From the IMG/VR virus record IMGVR_UViG_3300009149_000020, positions 18,827-82,826 of that record: a stretch of DNA of 64,000 nt; one strand, written 5' to 3'. Below the pieces are notes generated by a model, which was not told the DNA's origin, ran no database searches, and saw only the letters and a list, made by a program, of their open reading frames with translations. Positions 24,874 to 34,223 of the stretch are shown here, piece after piece; positions within the stretch are counted from its first letter, which is position 1; each line of letters starts with the position of its first letter. Position numbers and translations under genes: made by a program. This DNA is from a virus.

Positions 24874-25257
24874 GTGCTTAGTGAAGAGAAGATGAAAGAG
24901 TATCAAAAAGAATGGTATCAGAAAAACAAAGAAAAGATAAAAGAAAAGCATAAAGAATACCGTCAGAAAAACAAAGAAAAGATAAAAGAAAAGCATAAAG
25001 AATACCGTCAGGAAAACAAAGAAAAGATAAAAGAATACTATCAGGAAAATAAAGAGAAGCTACAAGAGTATCAAAAAGAGTACTATCAGGAAAATAAAGA
25101 GAAGCGGAAAGCATATTTACAGGAAAATAAAGAGAAGATACAAGAGTATCAAAAAGAGTATCAAAAAGAGTATCAAAAAGAGTATCAAAAAGAGTATCGT
25201 ATCAAAAATAAACAGAGAGCAAACGCACAGAAGATGAAGGAGAAAAGTAATGATTGA
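24874..25257 (+). CDS. Lys/Glu-rich repetitive coiled-coil protein
   Basis: This protein of 127 residues is built almost entirely of variants of KEYRQKNKEKIKE and KEYQ, predicting one long highly charged helix. GTG at 24874 is used, following TAAGGAGGACTAG. The composition and tandem DNA repeats indicate growth by slippage or unequal recombination. Similar KEY/NKEK repeat proteins occur in phages and bacteria without known function. It overlaps RtcB by 8 nt. Confidence 0.6.
   Translation: MLSEEKMKEYQKEWYQKNKEKIKEKHKEYRQKNKEKIKEKHKEYRQENKEKIKEYYQENKEKLQEYQKEYYQENKEKRKAYLQENKEKIQEYQKEYQKEYQKEYQKEYRIKNKQRANAQKMKEKSND
24916..25197 (+). repeat. Tandem DNA repeats inside the coiled-coil gene
   Basis: Two near-identical 45-bp units lie at 24916-24960 and 24961-25005, differing only in the first codon. 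A perfect 12-bp unit (CAAAAAGAGTAT) is repeated four times at 25150-25197. All units are multiples of 3, so copy-number change keeps the reading frame. Confidence 0.9.
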
Positions 25258-26728
25258 GATTAAAGGAAAGTACACTGAAGCAATTGTACATATTGATGAG
25301 GTAGAAGAAAGCTGCATTGCGCAAATTCAGTCAATGTGCAATCATTCTGCATTTACAAACCCTATTAAAATCATGCCTGATTGTCATGCAGGTAAAGGTT
25401 CTGTGATAGGCTTTACTATGCCGTTAGGAGACATGCTAATTGCTAATGTGGTCGGAGTTGACATAAACTGCGGAATGCTGTCTATAAATGTAGGCCCTGA
25501 CGCATTTACAAAGTTAACTTTTGTTGAAGTTGAGAAAAAGATAAGAGAAGCTATTCCATTCGGAATGTCAACACATACTCCAGAAGACGCTATTAATATG
25601 GAGAAAGAGTTTCCGTGGAAGAACGTTAATGAAGAAGTAAGAGAATTTCTAAGGGCATTTGAAAAGAAATTTGGCTTTACAGTGGCTCCTCCTGTTATTA
25701 ATTATGAATGGTTCAGGGCTAAGTGTAAACAAATAAGCTGTGACCCTTCAAGAGCTATAAGAAGTCTCGGAACACTTGGCTCGGGCAATCATTTCGTCGA
25801 AGTTGGAAAGGCTGAAACCACTAGAGACTACTGGGTTACAATCCATTCAGGTTCTAGAAACTTTGGTAAATGTATTTGTGATTATTGGCAAGGAGTTGCT
25901 AAGAAAATGCTCGATGATAAAAGAAACGGTGCATATCAAGAGAGAGTGTTAACGCTTAGAAGTAACCACGAAGCTGCCGGTACACCTGAGTTAATTCCTC
26001 AAGGCATAAAGCAACTTCGAGAAGAGTTAGGCTTTCTTGGTATAACCAAAGGAATGGAAGCATTAGAAGGAACTGATATGCTTAGTTATTTGATAGACAT
26101 GGTCTTTACACAGAAGTATGCTGATGTGAACAGACAAGTCATGGCTTTCAAAATTAAAGGTATCTTTAAGTGTGAAGAAAAAGACTCTATTCACACTAAA
26201 CATAACTTTATAGACTTCAAGGATTTCATAATTCGTAAAGGAGCTATCAGAAGTTATGTAGATGAAAGAATGATTATTCCTTTTAACATGCGTGATGGTA
26301 TTTTAATCTGTGAAGGCAAATCTAATACTGACTGGAACTTTTCAGCTCCTCATGGTGCAGGAAGAGTAATGAGCAGAGGAGATGCAAAAAGGAAACTTAA
26401 CATGGAGCAGTTTACACATCAGATGAAAGGCATCTATACTACGTCTGTTTGTGAAAGCACATTAGACGAAGCTCCTAATGCTTATAAAAAGTCAGAGTTA
26501 ATTGAAAGTTTGATAGGAGACACAGTTACAATTCTTGATAGGGTTAAACCAGTAATTTCTATGAAAGACAGAGGCTCTGCTCAAACTGCTATTGATAGAA
26601 AGAAAGCAAAAAGATCGTGGAAGAAAGAAAGAAGAGAAGCTGCAAGATACAAAATGCAGGAAGCAAACGCAACTGCAAACCTTCAGAATAACAGACATGG
26701 AGTAGATGAAGAAGGGAGGTTATTTTGA
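25250..26728 (+). CDS. rtcB: RtcB family RNA ligase
   Basis: RtcB joins 2',3'-cyclic phosphate and 5'-OH RNA ends using GTP and Mn2+. This protein of 492 residues shows the family motifs in order: KIMPDCHAGKG, GVDINCGM (about 68-75), LGSGNHFVEVG (about 175-185), HSGSRNFG (about 199-206) and PHGAGRVMSR, with His368 at the guanylylated-His position. It is longer than E. coli RtcB (408 residues), with extra sequence mainly in the middle and C terminus. With 21 phage tRNAs downstream, repair of tRNAs cut by host anticodon nucleases is a likely job. Start follows AAGGAGAAAAGTA. Confidence 0.93.
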   Translation: MIEIKGKYTEAIVHIDEVEESCIAQIQSMCNHSAFTNPIKIMPDCHAGKGSVIGFTMPLGDMLIANVVGVDINCGMLSINVGPDAFTKLTFVEVEKKIREAIPFGMSTHTPEDAINMEKEFPWKNVNEEVREFLRAFEKKFGFTVAPPVINYEWFRAKCKQISCDPSRAIRSLGTLGSGNHFVEVGKAETTRDYWVTIHSGSRNFGKCICDYWQGVAKKMLDDKRNGAYQERVLTLRSNHEAAGTPELIPQGIKQLREELGFLGITKGMEALEGTDMLSYLIDMVFTQKYADVNRQVMAFKIKGIFKCEEKDSIHTKHNFIDFKDFIIRKGAIRSYVDERMIIPFNMRDGILICEGKSNTDWNFSAPHGAGRVMSRGDAKRKLNMEQFTHQMKGIYTTSVCESTLDEAPNAYKKSELIESLIGDTVTILDRVKPVISMKDRGSAQTAIDRKKAKRSWKKERREAARYKMQEANATANLQNNRHGVDEEGRLF

Positions 26729-27798
26729 GTTATCGTGATAGAGAGGAGTATGCAGGACGTATATTCGTAAACTTAGGAAGTCCTAAAGGTGAACGTAGTT
26801 TAGATGAGGTTTTGGTAGACTCTTCTTTTACAGAAAAGACAATGCCGGCTGTTTATGCACAGATTAAAAAGCAGGTACCCGATATGTTAGCAGTTTTGTA
26901 TAACGGGACTCCTTACACAGGTCGTTTCACTAATGTTCTTAGCTTAGCTTTTCAGAATAATAACCCTTCAATATTTCTTTTTCTATTAAAAATCTTTTTA
27001 AGGAAAAGGGTGAAGAAAAAGCTGCGTTTGTATAATACATACGGTGATGTCATGTCCGCACAACAGATACTATATCAGGCCTGCAAGAAAGACTGTAAAG
27101 TATATGATCTTTTAAAAGCGTTAATAGACGATGCAGGGTTGCCTTACAAGACAGCATTTGGTAAGAATTACTTTATCCACTACATTGCAAAGGTGTTATC
27201 GCCCGACATTTGTATTAAGGAATGCACCAAGCTTGTAGAGTTTTTAATTAGTAAAGGTTATACGCTCAATGATAAAAAGCAAGTTCCTGCTATCTTTTCT
27301 GCATGCGTGCAGGGAAAGCTTAAGATGCTTCCTGTGTTGCTTAAACATTCTACTGTTAAAAGTTTAAATGTCTCTTATAAAAAATGTACCCCGTTAACAC
27401 TACTGCCAATACATTCTAAAAAATTAGGAAATGCTACTATTATGAAGGCTGTAAAATCTCTTATTGCTGCCGGAGCTGATCCTACTTTTTGTCCAGAGGA
27501 AGGCGTAACACTTTGGGAAGCTGCTGTAAAGTATAAAAATTGGGAGCTAGCACAGTTTCTTGTAAAAAAGAAATATAATGGACCTAGCGATTTATTGGAA
27601 AGAGATCTTGCTATTTTTTCAAAGATTTTTCAAAAAGAAGAAATCTACACACTGCAGGATGTAATTGAGCTTCTTAACGTAATTACAATGTTCCCTAAAG
27701 GCGTCTTTTCTGCATTATGTTTTTCAAAAGATCCATTAACTAAGGAGTTCGCTATAACGCTTCTTAAGCTTCAAGATTATTTTAAGGAGAATAAATAA
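26725..27798 (+). CDS. Ankyrin-like repeat protein with C-terminal CFSKD motif
   Basis: This protein of 357 residues uses TTG at 26725 behind GAAGGGAGG, overlapping the RtcB stop. Degenerate ankyrin units cover about 60-290 (NNPSIFLFLLKIFL, KSLIAAGADPTFC, NWELAQFLVKKK). The C terminus has GVFSALCFSKDPLTKEFAIT followed by a LLKLQDYF helix, the best example of the shared terminal motif. The binding partner is unknown. Confidence 0.7.
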   Translation: MSYRDREEYAGRIFVNLGSPKGERSLDEVLVDSSFTEKTMPAVYAQIKKQVPDMLAVLYNGTPYTGRFTNVLSLAFQNNNPSIFLFLLKIFLRKRVKKKLRLYNTYGDVMSAQQILYQACKKDCKVYDLLKALIDDAGLPYKTAFGKNYFIHYIAKVLSPDICIKECTKLVEFLISKGYTLNDKKQVPAIFSACVQGKLKMLPVLLKHSTVKSLNVSYKKCTPLTLLPIHSKKLGNATIMKAVKSLIAAGADPTFCPEEGVTLWEAAVKYKNWELAQFLVKKKYNGPSDLLERDLAIFSKIFQKEEIYTLQDVIELLNVITMFPKGVFSALCFSKDPLTKEFAITLLKLQDYFKENK

Positions 27799-28202
27799 TG
27801 ACTAATGAATTAAACCGCTCTATTGTTGCTATAAAAGCAAGAGACGGAATTCTTTTTGGGGAGGCCGGCCCTACTTACTCAGGAGGAACTTGTCCTTTTG
27901 CAGGGATTGATTTCTATGCGTTAGATATGTTGATACAGATGGGTGTTATTGCTTTAGATGAATGTCAGAACAATTCGCCAACGGTGCAAGAATTTAAAGC
28001 TTTCTTATCAGAGCACCCTGAATTTCAGGCACATGGTTATGCTGTATCTGCTGAAAGGAAAGATTACAGAGTAACCCTTGAGGGCTTAGCAGGTACAGCT
28101 TCCAATATGCAAGCAGCTTTAGCTTTTTCACAATTTTTTAATAATGCAGATGTTTGTAGAGTTGATCAGCAGACATTAGAATGTCGCAGCTGGTATGACT
28201 AA
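27798..28202 (+). CDS. Hypothetical protein (134 aa)
   Basis: Not recognised. A mixed alpha/beta protein; IVAIKARDGILFGEAGPTYS near the N terminus. One-base overlap with the upstream ankyrin-like gene (TAATG), after AAGGAGAATAA. Confidence 0.5.
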   Translation: MTNELNRSIVAIKARDGILFGEAGPTYSGGTCPFAGIDFYALDMLIQMGVIALDECQNNSPTVQEFKAFLSEHPEFQAHGYAVSAERKDYRVTLEGLAGTASNMQAALAFSQFFNNADVCRVDQQTLECRSWYD

Positions 28203-28215
28203 CTAGAGGTTTTAT

Positions 28216-28491
28216 ATGAATAATTTTGAAAAAGCACAGGAAATGAAGAAAAAATATCCAGGTACTTTTGATGCACCCACTCCTGCAGAATTAGATTCTA
28301 TAGAATTTAATGATTATGTTAAGGTATGCGCAGGCAGTGAAAGATTTTGGATAACTGTGAAAGGTGTTGAGGATGACGTGATTTATGGAATGGTTAACAA
28401 TGATTTAGTATGTACATTTGATCATGGACTACACTGCGGAGATTCTGTAAAGTTTAAAAAATGTCATGTATACAATATCATGAAAGGATAG
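28216..28491 (+). CDS. Hypothetical protein (91 aa)
   Basis: This protein of 91 residues has a helical N terminus followed by a small beta domain (YVKVCAGSERFWITVKGVED, then DVIYGMVNNDLV and a final GDSVKFKKCHVYNI). The second half resembles short phage proteins of the DUF2314 style, a weak guess. Upstream signal is only AGAGGTTTTAT. Confidence 0.5.
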   Translation: MNNFEKAQEMKKKYPGTFDAPTPAELDSIEFNDYVKVCAGSERFWITVKGVEDDVIYGMVNNDLVCTFDHGLHCGDSVKFKKCHVYNIMKG

Positions 28492-28497
28492 GTACTT

Positions 28498-29325
28498 ATG
28501 CCTAAATTAACATTTTCAACAGATATGCAAAATCGCTTGCCTGAACTAATACGACGTTTAGACATCACACAGTTTCAACAGCATGCGGTTTATATTAGAG
28601 AGCGTTGTAATATTGCGTTTAAACGCCATGGCACCTTATGGCCTAATCTTTTATTTTATGCAGTGGAGCATCACGTAGCCTATGGGTCCCGTTATGGACG
28701 TAATGTTATGGAGGGGGTGGAATTAATCACGCTTTTAGTTGAGTGGGGCCATAACGTCAACTTAGCAAACAAGCGTGAAGGCGATAACTTAGCACATCGT
28801 ATATGCTACAATTCTGAGCATCCTGCAGCGGTACAAATATTAAAACTTTTAGCAAGGCATGGATTGGATCTTCATTTAAAAAATAAGATTGGTGCTACCC
28901 CTTTATCGAAAACCCTTACTTTTCAGCGCCCTAATCCAGATGTGCTTAGATTTTTATTAGACAAAGGCGCAGATGTAACAGTTATGATTAAACCGTATAA
29001 TAGGAATTTGCTTTATTATTTAATTAGGCATCATCAATATTCCTTTATTGATGAGTTTATTGAAAAAGGCTGTGACCTACTACACCAGGATAATAAAAAA
29101 CAGTTAGCAATTGAGGCATTACTAACTACAAATTACACTTTAGATAAATTGACCGTATTATTTACTATATTTCAACGAGTACCTGAAGCTGTGTTGAGAC
29201 GGTTCTGTTTTTCTGAGAACAAAAAACTTAGGGCTTTTTGTAGTCTTTTAATCCAACTTAGACAGCAAGTTAGGAACAGTGACGCAAGGGAGGAAAATCA
29301 AAATGAGAAAAGTGCTACATATTAA
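28498..29325 (+). CDS. Ankyrin repeat protein with C-terminal motif
   Basis: This protein of 275 residues has recognisable ankyrin repeats (LITLLVEWGHNVNLANKREG, ILKLLARHGLDLHLKNKIGA, VLRFLLDKGADVTV, FIDEFIEKGCDLLHQDNKK). It ends with the family motif AVLRRFCFSENKKLRAFCSL then a LLIQLRQQV helix. The weak ribosome-binding site (AAAGGATAGGTACTT) suggests lower expression. Confidence 0.75.
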   Translation: MPKLTFSTDMQNRLPELIRRLDITQFQQHAVYIRERCNIAFKRHGTLWPNLLFYAVEHHVAYGSRYGRNVMEGVELITLLVEWGHNVNLANKREGDNLAHRICYNSEHPAAVQILKLLARHGLDLHLKNKIGATPLSKTLTFQRPNPDVLRFLLDKGADVTVMIKPYNRNLLYYLIRHHQYSFIDEFIEKGCDLLHQDNKKQLAIEALLTTNYTLDKLTVLFTIFQRVPEAVLRRFCFSENKKLRAFCSLLIQLRQQVRNSDAREENQNEKSATY

Positions 29326-29752
29326 AAACAAGCATGAAAGGAATGTAGATTTTGAAATAGAAAAGAAAGTTTTAATAGGTGTTAAAACTTTTAACTATTC
29401 AATTGCATTATTGTTTGAGGACAACGAAGCAATGGTTTTTTCTTATGGAGAGGTTCCTCCAGAAGATTCAGTATCTGGTCATGAAGAGTATTATTGGGAA
29501 TGTGAGGGTCCAAGAAGGCTTTTACATTTGGACGATATACAACATCATGGCCCACTTACACATGACATCGTGCGATGTAAAAAATTAGGGATAATTGTAG
29601 ATGATGATGAAATATTTGAAAAAATTAATAAACTAGAAGAAGCTTACAGAAAGAAAAAAGCAGTGGAGTGCAAACAAGCTAGGTACAAGCATTATCTAAC
29701 ACTAAAAAAGGAATTTGAGAATGAGGAAGTTTCGGAGGACACAAATGGGTAA
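29303..29752 (+). CDS. Hypothetical protein (149 aa)
   Basis: Start at 29303 follows GGGAGGAAAATCAAA within the end of the ankyrin gene. Beta-rich N-terminal half and a long helical C-terminal half (KLEEAYRKKKAVECKQARY). Not recognised. Confidence 0.5.
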   Translation: MRKVLHIKNKHERNVDFEIEKKVLIGVKTFNYSIALLFEDNEAMVFSYGEVPPEDSVSGHEEYYWECEGPRRLLHLDDIQHHGPLTHDIVRCKKLGIIVDDDEIFEKINKLEEAYRKKKAVECKQARYKHYLTLKKEFENEEVSEDTNG

Positions 29753-29924
29753 ACTTAAATTTAGTGATGGTATTGAATTTGAGACTAGTGGTGCCTTTAG
29801 AGTAGAAACAAGACATGATGGTCATTATGTAGTTGGACGAGGTTTTTTAATACCTGTCATGTCAGAGGACGAAGGAAGAGAAAAGATTAAAGACTTAGTG
29901 AGGAAGGAGGTTAATAATGAGTAA
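29745..29924 (+). CDS. Hypothetical small protein (59 aa)
   Basis: Begins MGKLKFSDGIEFETSGAFRV, a beta-hairpin-like start, with a helical C terminus (EGREKIKDLVRKEV). Start at 29745 lies after TCGGAGGACACAA. Overlaps both neighbours by 8 nt. Not recognised. Confidence 0.5.
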   Translation: MGKLKFSDGIEFETSGAFRVETRHDGHYVVGRGFLIPVMSEDEGREKIKDLVRKEVNNE

Positions 29925-31032
29925 ATCTGCAGAAGTTCCAGCATTGGCTACATGCCCTCTTGTCCGGTTAGGCAGATTTACTGTAATGGAAACCGTTCAT
30001 ACGTTACGCACCGAAACGCAGTTTACAAGTATTGTTGCTAATCTGGCTAAGCTTAACATCTCTATTGATGACCCGTTTGTATGGACGTCATCACTTTATA
30101 CTTTCTTCCATGAAGGGCCTCGTCCCGTGACAAATCTATTAACAGAAGCTGTATCGTCAGGAAATGCTAGTTTTACACTATGGTTATTGAATCAAGGTAT
30201 TAAGCCTAGCATTTATAATACCAAAGGAATTGCCGAGCCATCGCATCTCCTATACAAATTGTTACGTGTTGCTGGCAGAAGAAGGACTTCCTTAGCCGCA
30301 CTTATACAAACGTATAAGTTTCTCCTTTCCAAATACAACTTTGATTTTCAAGCACTGGATGCTCCTTACGGTAACAAAAAGACATTGCTTCACACAGTAT
30401 GTGAAATCTCCACAACTCGAGAAAGAGAGCTTGAGGCTTTGATGCAGTTTTTAATTGAAGCAGGGGTTAACATTAATCAACAAGACTCCGGAGGAAATAC
30501 CTCATTGCACATAGCAGTAAATACGTCATTGTCTGCTACACGCACTCTATTAAAGTTTTCCCCTGAATTAAACATTTTTAATAACTCAGGACAAACACCT
30601 TTGTTAAAAGCATGTCAGCTCGGAAGTGACTTAATAGTACCTATACTGTTAGAGGCGGGTGCTGATGTTAATGCTAAACATAAAAAATCAGGAGCAACAC
30701 CTTTATCTATCGCCATAGGTAAAAGAAATTGGGAGATGTTTAATTGTTGTATGAAGGCGGGTGCTAATAGTGCGCAAGCCTTCGAAGGACCGGAAAGTCC
30801 TTTAAAAGAAATGTTTAGAAAGACACATAAGAACACGCCTTATGGAGCGACATGTGCTTTTCTTGATTTGATTGCTGCCCTCCCTGTTGAAATGTTATCA
30901 GTAATGTGTTTTGCTAAAGATACTAAAACGAGTACATTAGCAAAAAAGATGCTTGTGTTAAAACAACGTTTTACAGAGCACGACGCAGCAAAAGCTACAA
31001 AGGAGGATGTCGATGGATTGGCAACCACGTGA
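29917..31032 (+). CDS. Ankyrin repeat protein with C-terminal CFAKD motif
   Basis: This protein of 371 residues carries clear ankyrin repeats in its second half (QFLIEAGVNINQQDSGGNTS, SGQTPLLKACQ, PILLEAGADVNAKHKKSG, then TPLSIAIGKRNWEMFNCCMK). The end is LSVMCFAKDTKTSTLAKKML, followed by VLKQRF, the family motif. It overlaps the next, closely related gene (31013), pointing to tandem duplication. Confidence 0.8.
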   Translation: MSKSAEVPALATCPLVRLGRFTVMETVHTLRTETQFTSIVANLAKLNISIDDPFVWTSSLYTFFHEGPRPVTNLLTEAVSSGNASFTLWLLNQGIKPSIYNTKGIAEPSHLLYKLLRVAGRRRTSLAALIQTYKFLLSKYNFDFQALDAPYGNKKTLLHTVCEISTTRERELEALMQFLIEAGVNINQQDSGGNTSLHIAVNTSLSATRTLLKFSPELNIFNNSGQTPLLKACQLGSDLIVPILLEAGADVNAKHKKSGATPLSIAIGKRNWEMFNCCMKAGANSAQAFEGPESPLKEMFRKTHKNTPYGATCAFLDLIAALPVEMLSVMCFAKDTKTSTLAKKMLVLKQRFTEHDAAKATKEDVDGLATT

Positions 31033-32137
31033 GAAGGACATAAAACTTGCATGTAAAGTAGAGTATACACATGGTGATGGAACAGTACAAACCAAGGATC
31101 TTGCTACCTTTATAAGTTGTGGAATACGTTCGTGCTTAGCACCTCAAGGACTTGAGAAGCTCCTCACTGTATTAAAAGCGCTTGATGTTACAGATGATAC
31201 ACTTAGTTTATGCTATGTTCAACACTATGGTTACATGCCGCTCTTTCAAGTTCTTATAAGGTCAAATGATCCTTTCACTATTGACTTTTTTGTAAGAAAG
31301 GAAACAATTAACCTTGATGATTATCCTGACCTTATTGAGGATATAGGTCGGAATTACACTAACTGGTATCATGAGCATACTCCTACTGCGCCTGTGCCTA
31401 CGCTACTGTCCATATTTAAGTATGTAATAGATGAAAGAAAGCATATTAGCTTTGCTACTAAGAAAAGCAAACCAAAGAAGCTACTTGAGCGGTTGTTAAA
31501 CTGTACTTATCGTTTACGATTAACGCGTGATGAATGGGTTGAATTATTTGACTATTTTGAAACAAAAGGTTATCCTTTTGATAAAAAGAATTCATCGGGA
31601 ACAACACCACTCATGGTTGCATGCGAGGCTAGCAATATAGAGGCAGTCGCAGCACTTATCACAAAAGGAGCTAATGTTAACAATGTTAATAGTTCAGGAT
31701 TGACACCGTTGTTAAAAGCTGTAAAAGTAGATAATCTTACTACAGTTGGGATGCTTCTTGAAGCAGGCGCTGACATAGATAAGACACAAAAAAATTCAGG
31801 AAAGTCTGCTCTTGAACTAGCAGTGACTTCAGGCAATACTGAAATGGTTAAGTTGCTTAAACGTTCCGGTGCTAACATGCTTGTAGCTTGTGAAGGAAAA
31901 AATAATCCGTTTTTTATTAAATCTGATACTTATGGAAAGATTGATTTTGATAAAATACTCAGTTTACTTGAACTTGCAGCAGACTCCCCTGAAGGGTTGT
32001 TAACCGCAATGCTTTTTGCTATTCCTGCTAAAAATAAGGAAGCACGCGATCTTCTTGAAAAGATTTTAAAGATTAAAAATAGCAACAAGCAAGCTAAGGA
32101 GGATACTAATGAGGAAGGCAGTGAGGTGGATGTGTGA
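31013..32137 (+). CDS. Ankyrin repeat protein, tandem paralogue
   Basis: This protein of 374 residues is built like its upstream neighbour: a divergent helical N-terminal half, then ankyrin repeats (SSGTTPLMVACEASNIEAVA, LITKGANVNNVNSSGLTPLL, GMLLEAGADIDKTQ) and the C-terminal motif, here LLTAMLFAIPAKNKEARDLL. ATG 31013 has correct spacing from AAGGAGG; the ATG at 31007 sits on that site. Confidence 0.8.
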   Translation: MDWQPREKDIKLACKVEYTHGDGTVQTKDLATFISCGIRSCLAPQGLEKLLTVLKALDVTDDTLSLCYVQHYGYMPLFQVLIRSNDPFTIDFFVRKETINLDDYPDLIEDIGRNYTNWYHEHTPTAPVPTLLSIFKYVIDERKHISFATKKSKPKKLLERLLNCTYRLRLTRDEWVELFDYFETKGYPFDKKNSSGTTPLMVACEASNIEAVAALITKGANVNNVNSSGLTPLLKAVKVDNLTTVGMLLEAGADIDKTQKNSGKSALELAVTSGNTEMVKLLKRSGANMLVACEGKNNPFFIKSDTYGKIDFDKILSLLELAADSPEGLLTAMLFAIPAKNKEARDLLEKILKIKNSNKQAKEDTNEEGSEVDV

Positions 32138-32717
32138 AAAATGTAAGCAGGAGTTTAGGACTGCCTGTGAGTGTAATACACATGAACTAACATGTGAGGA
32201 GACTCCTGTTGAGTCAGTCCTCGCATCAAAACTTTTGGACATAGAGGATGCTAGAGGTTCGGGAATCATAGGAAGTGTTATTCCTTATGATCTGATTTTA
32301 ACCGTAATTGCAACAAGATCTAACGCTCTATATTTTTGTGCGCGGGTAGATGAAATAGCCACATCTTGTGATAAAAAGCCTATGCGAGCATATCAAGAAG
32401 TTTATGTTGAAACAACCGTAGAGGAAATTAGGCAGCTTAACAAAGGTGAAATCTCCTTTTCGTCTATTGTTATGCATCCTAGGAATTCAATAATAATTAT
32501 GGAGGAGTCTACAGCACACGATGTAGCAAGCATACATGCTCCTGAAAAGTCAGAACAGCTTCCATTTATTACAACTATTTTAAGTTTTCCTAGAGAGTAT
32601 TTTGGGAGTGAGTTTGATCTTGATAATTATGTTGATAAAGATGACATAGGTTTTATAAACGAGACGTTTGAGGATAAGCTTGCGAATATTGAAAGGAGGA
32701 TCAATGCCGACAGCTAA
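32109..32717 (+). CDS. Zinc-finger-containing hypothetical protein (202 aa)
   Basis: Residues 8-28 read WMCEKCKQEFRTACECNTHE, and LTC follows, giving a C2H2-type finger (C-x2-C ... H-x3-C) plus further Cys. The rest is an unrecognised alpha/beta domain. It starts after AAGGAGGATACTA within the end of the ankyrin gene. Confidence 0.55.
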   Translation: MRKAVRWMCEKCKQEFRTACECNTHELTCEETPVESVLASKLLDIEDARGSGIIGSVIPYDLILTVIATRSNALYFCARVDEIATSCDKKPMRAYQEVYVETTVEEIRQLNKGEISFSSIVMHPRNSIIIMEESTAHDVASIHAPEKSEQLPFITTILSFPREYFGSEFDLDNYVDKDDIGFINETFEDKLANIERRINADS

Positions 32718-33357
32718 AAAAGATTTAAAAGAAGGATACATTTATAGAGTGAGAACAAGAAGCATGGGAATGGCGGCTGTATGGACAGGTGTATCCTTTT
32801 TAGGTGTTAGGGAGAAATTTGGAGCTATTTTCTTGTTCGAGGAATTTTGTTACGAGGACGGGCCTCCTTTTGGAACAGTTACCTGTCATGAAGAAATCAG
32901 AAAATGTGAAGCTCCTTTACGTGTGGATGATAAATGGAACAAGGCTTTAATTAAAATTATTGAGGATGTACACGATAGTCTTAAATCCAGAGATTATGTT
33001 AGAACACAGAATATGTTATATAGATGGACAGAAGATGCAATAGGATATGTTATGGATTCTAACGAAGCTTTGTGGGCTTATGGAGGTAGAGTTTTATCAA
33101 ACCTTTTAGATACTGGTCCTGTTTGTATAGAAGATTATCCTGGCAAGGTAGCAGAGACTATTAAACAAACACGAGTATTTTATAACATGTCTGTTCAAGA
33201 GTTAGCAGAAAAAACTGGGTTAGCAGAAGCTGTTATCTCTGACATTGAAAACCCTAAAAAGGTTAATGATATCCATGATATAGCTAAAGTCTGCGCAGAA
33301 CTAAATCTCAATGTTCTTACAATAGGTATAGCGACTACAAAAGGAGAGGTAACATGA
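32704..33357 (+). CDS. Protein with C-terminal XRE-type helix-turn-helix
   Basis: This protein of 217 residues has an unknown N-terminal region and, from about residue 155, an XRE helix-turn-helix (ETIKQTRVFYNMSVQELAEK followed by TGLAEAVISDIE). A DNA-binding regulatory role is likely for that domain. Start at 32704 follows AAAGGAGGATCA. Confidence 0.65.
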   Translation: MPTAKKDLKEGYIYRVRTRSMGMAAVWTGVSFLGVREKFGAIFLFEEFCYEDGPPFGTVTCHEEIRKCEAPLRVDDKWNKALIKIIEDVHDSLKSRDYVRTQNMLYRWTEDAIGYVMDSNEALWAYGGRVLSNLLDTGPVCIEDYPGKVAETIKQTRVFYNMSVQELAEKTGLAEAVISDIENPKKVNDIHDIAKVCAELNLNVLTIGIATTKGEVT

Positions 33358-34223
33358 GTAAAAAAGAAAAGCAACCACAAGTAAAAGAATTAACAAAGGA
33401 ACAGCAAGCATTGTTCTTTGATTTGCCTGCAAGTACAAAAAGTGCGTTTCTTAGAAGGATGATTTATAGTGCACTTGGTAGAAAGGATATCATAGCACTT
33501 AAAGAACTTGCATCGTTAGCTGATACATTAGGGTCTAATGTTTTTACACACGCTTCCACTTTAAAAGAAATAGGACTCAGAGCCTCTTATGAAACTATAC
33601 GTTTTTTAATGGAGCATCCTTTTATACAAAAAAATATTAAGAAGGGTAACGCTTTTCCTTTATTAAAAGGAGTGTGTATTTCAAAGGATACTGAATCACT
33701 ACATTATTTTGTTGATCACCCTGAACATCCTGTGACACAATTAATTAAGGAAGCAGGTGTAGGTAATCGTATGTTTGCAAGCTATAATGACGAGCACAGT
33801 CCTATAATTGTGGCAGCTAGAGAAAAAGATCTGCATCTTATCAAAAAAATTATTGCAATGTATCCTCCAAATTCTAGATTCTCTCTTGAAGAAAAAAGTA
33901 CAATTGTTTTAGACTACTTACGTAGTGCACTCAGTCCTTTGTCAACTGGTCTCACTTCTAAAAAAAAGCAGCAAGTGAAATCGGAGTGTCTTCGTATTGT
34001 TGACGAGATACTTTCTACAATGCATATAGAATTTGAAGAAATTGTAGCCCCTAAATATCATCCACTTACACACTGGATGCTTCCTTTTGTAGGCGAATTT
34101 ATTTTTAAAGAAAAGCATTTAGGTATGTTAGCAATGCGTAAAGATTGGCAAGGTGAGGTTGCTAGAGAGCTATTAGCTAAAAAAGAGGAGAAGACTAATG
34201 AAAATCAGAACAGGCTTTATTAG
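33354..34223 (+). CDS. Ankyrin-like helical repeat protein
   Basis: This protein of 289 residues has degenerate paired helices of ankyrin type (RKDIIALKELASLADTLG, ASYETIRFLMEHP, VAAREKDLHLIKKIIAMY). It lacks the clear CFxKD motif, but the C terminus (LGMLAMRKDWQGEVARELLA) may be a divergent version. ATGA overlap with the upstream HTH gene. Confidence 0.55.
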   Translation: MSKKEKQPQVKELTKEQQALFFDLPASTKSAFLRRMIYSALGRKDIIALKELASLADTLGSNVFTHASTLKEIGLRASYETIRFLMEHPFIQKNIKKGNAFPLLKGVCISKDTESLHYFVDHPEHPVTQLIKEAGVGNRMFASYNDEHSPIIVAAREKDLHLIKKIIAMYPPNSRFSLEEKSTIVLDYLRSALSPLSTGLTSKKKQQVKSECLRIVDEILSTMHIEFEEIVAPKYHPLTHWMLPFVGEFIFKEKHLGMLAMRKDWQGEVARELLAKKEEKTNENQNRLY

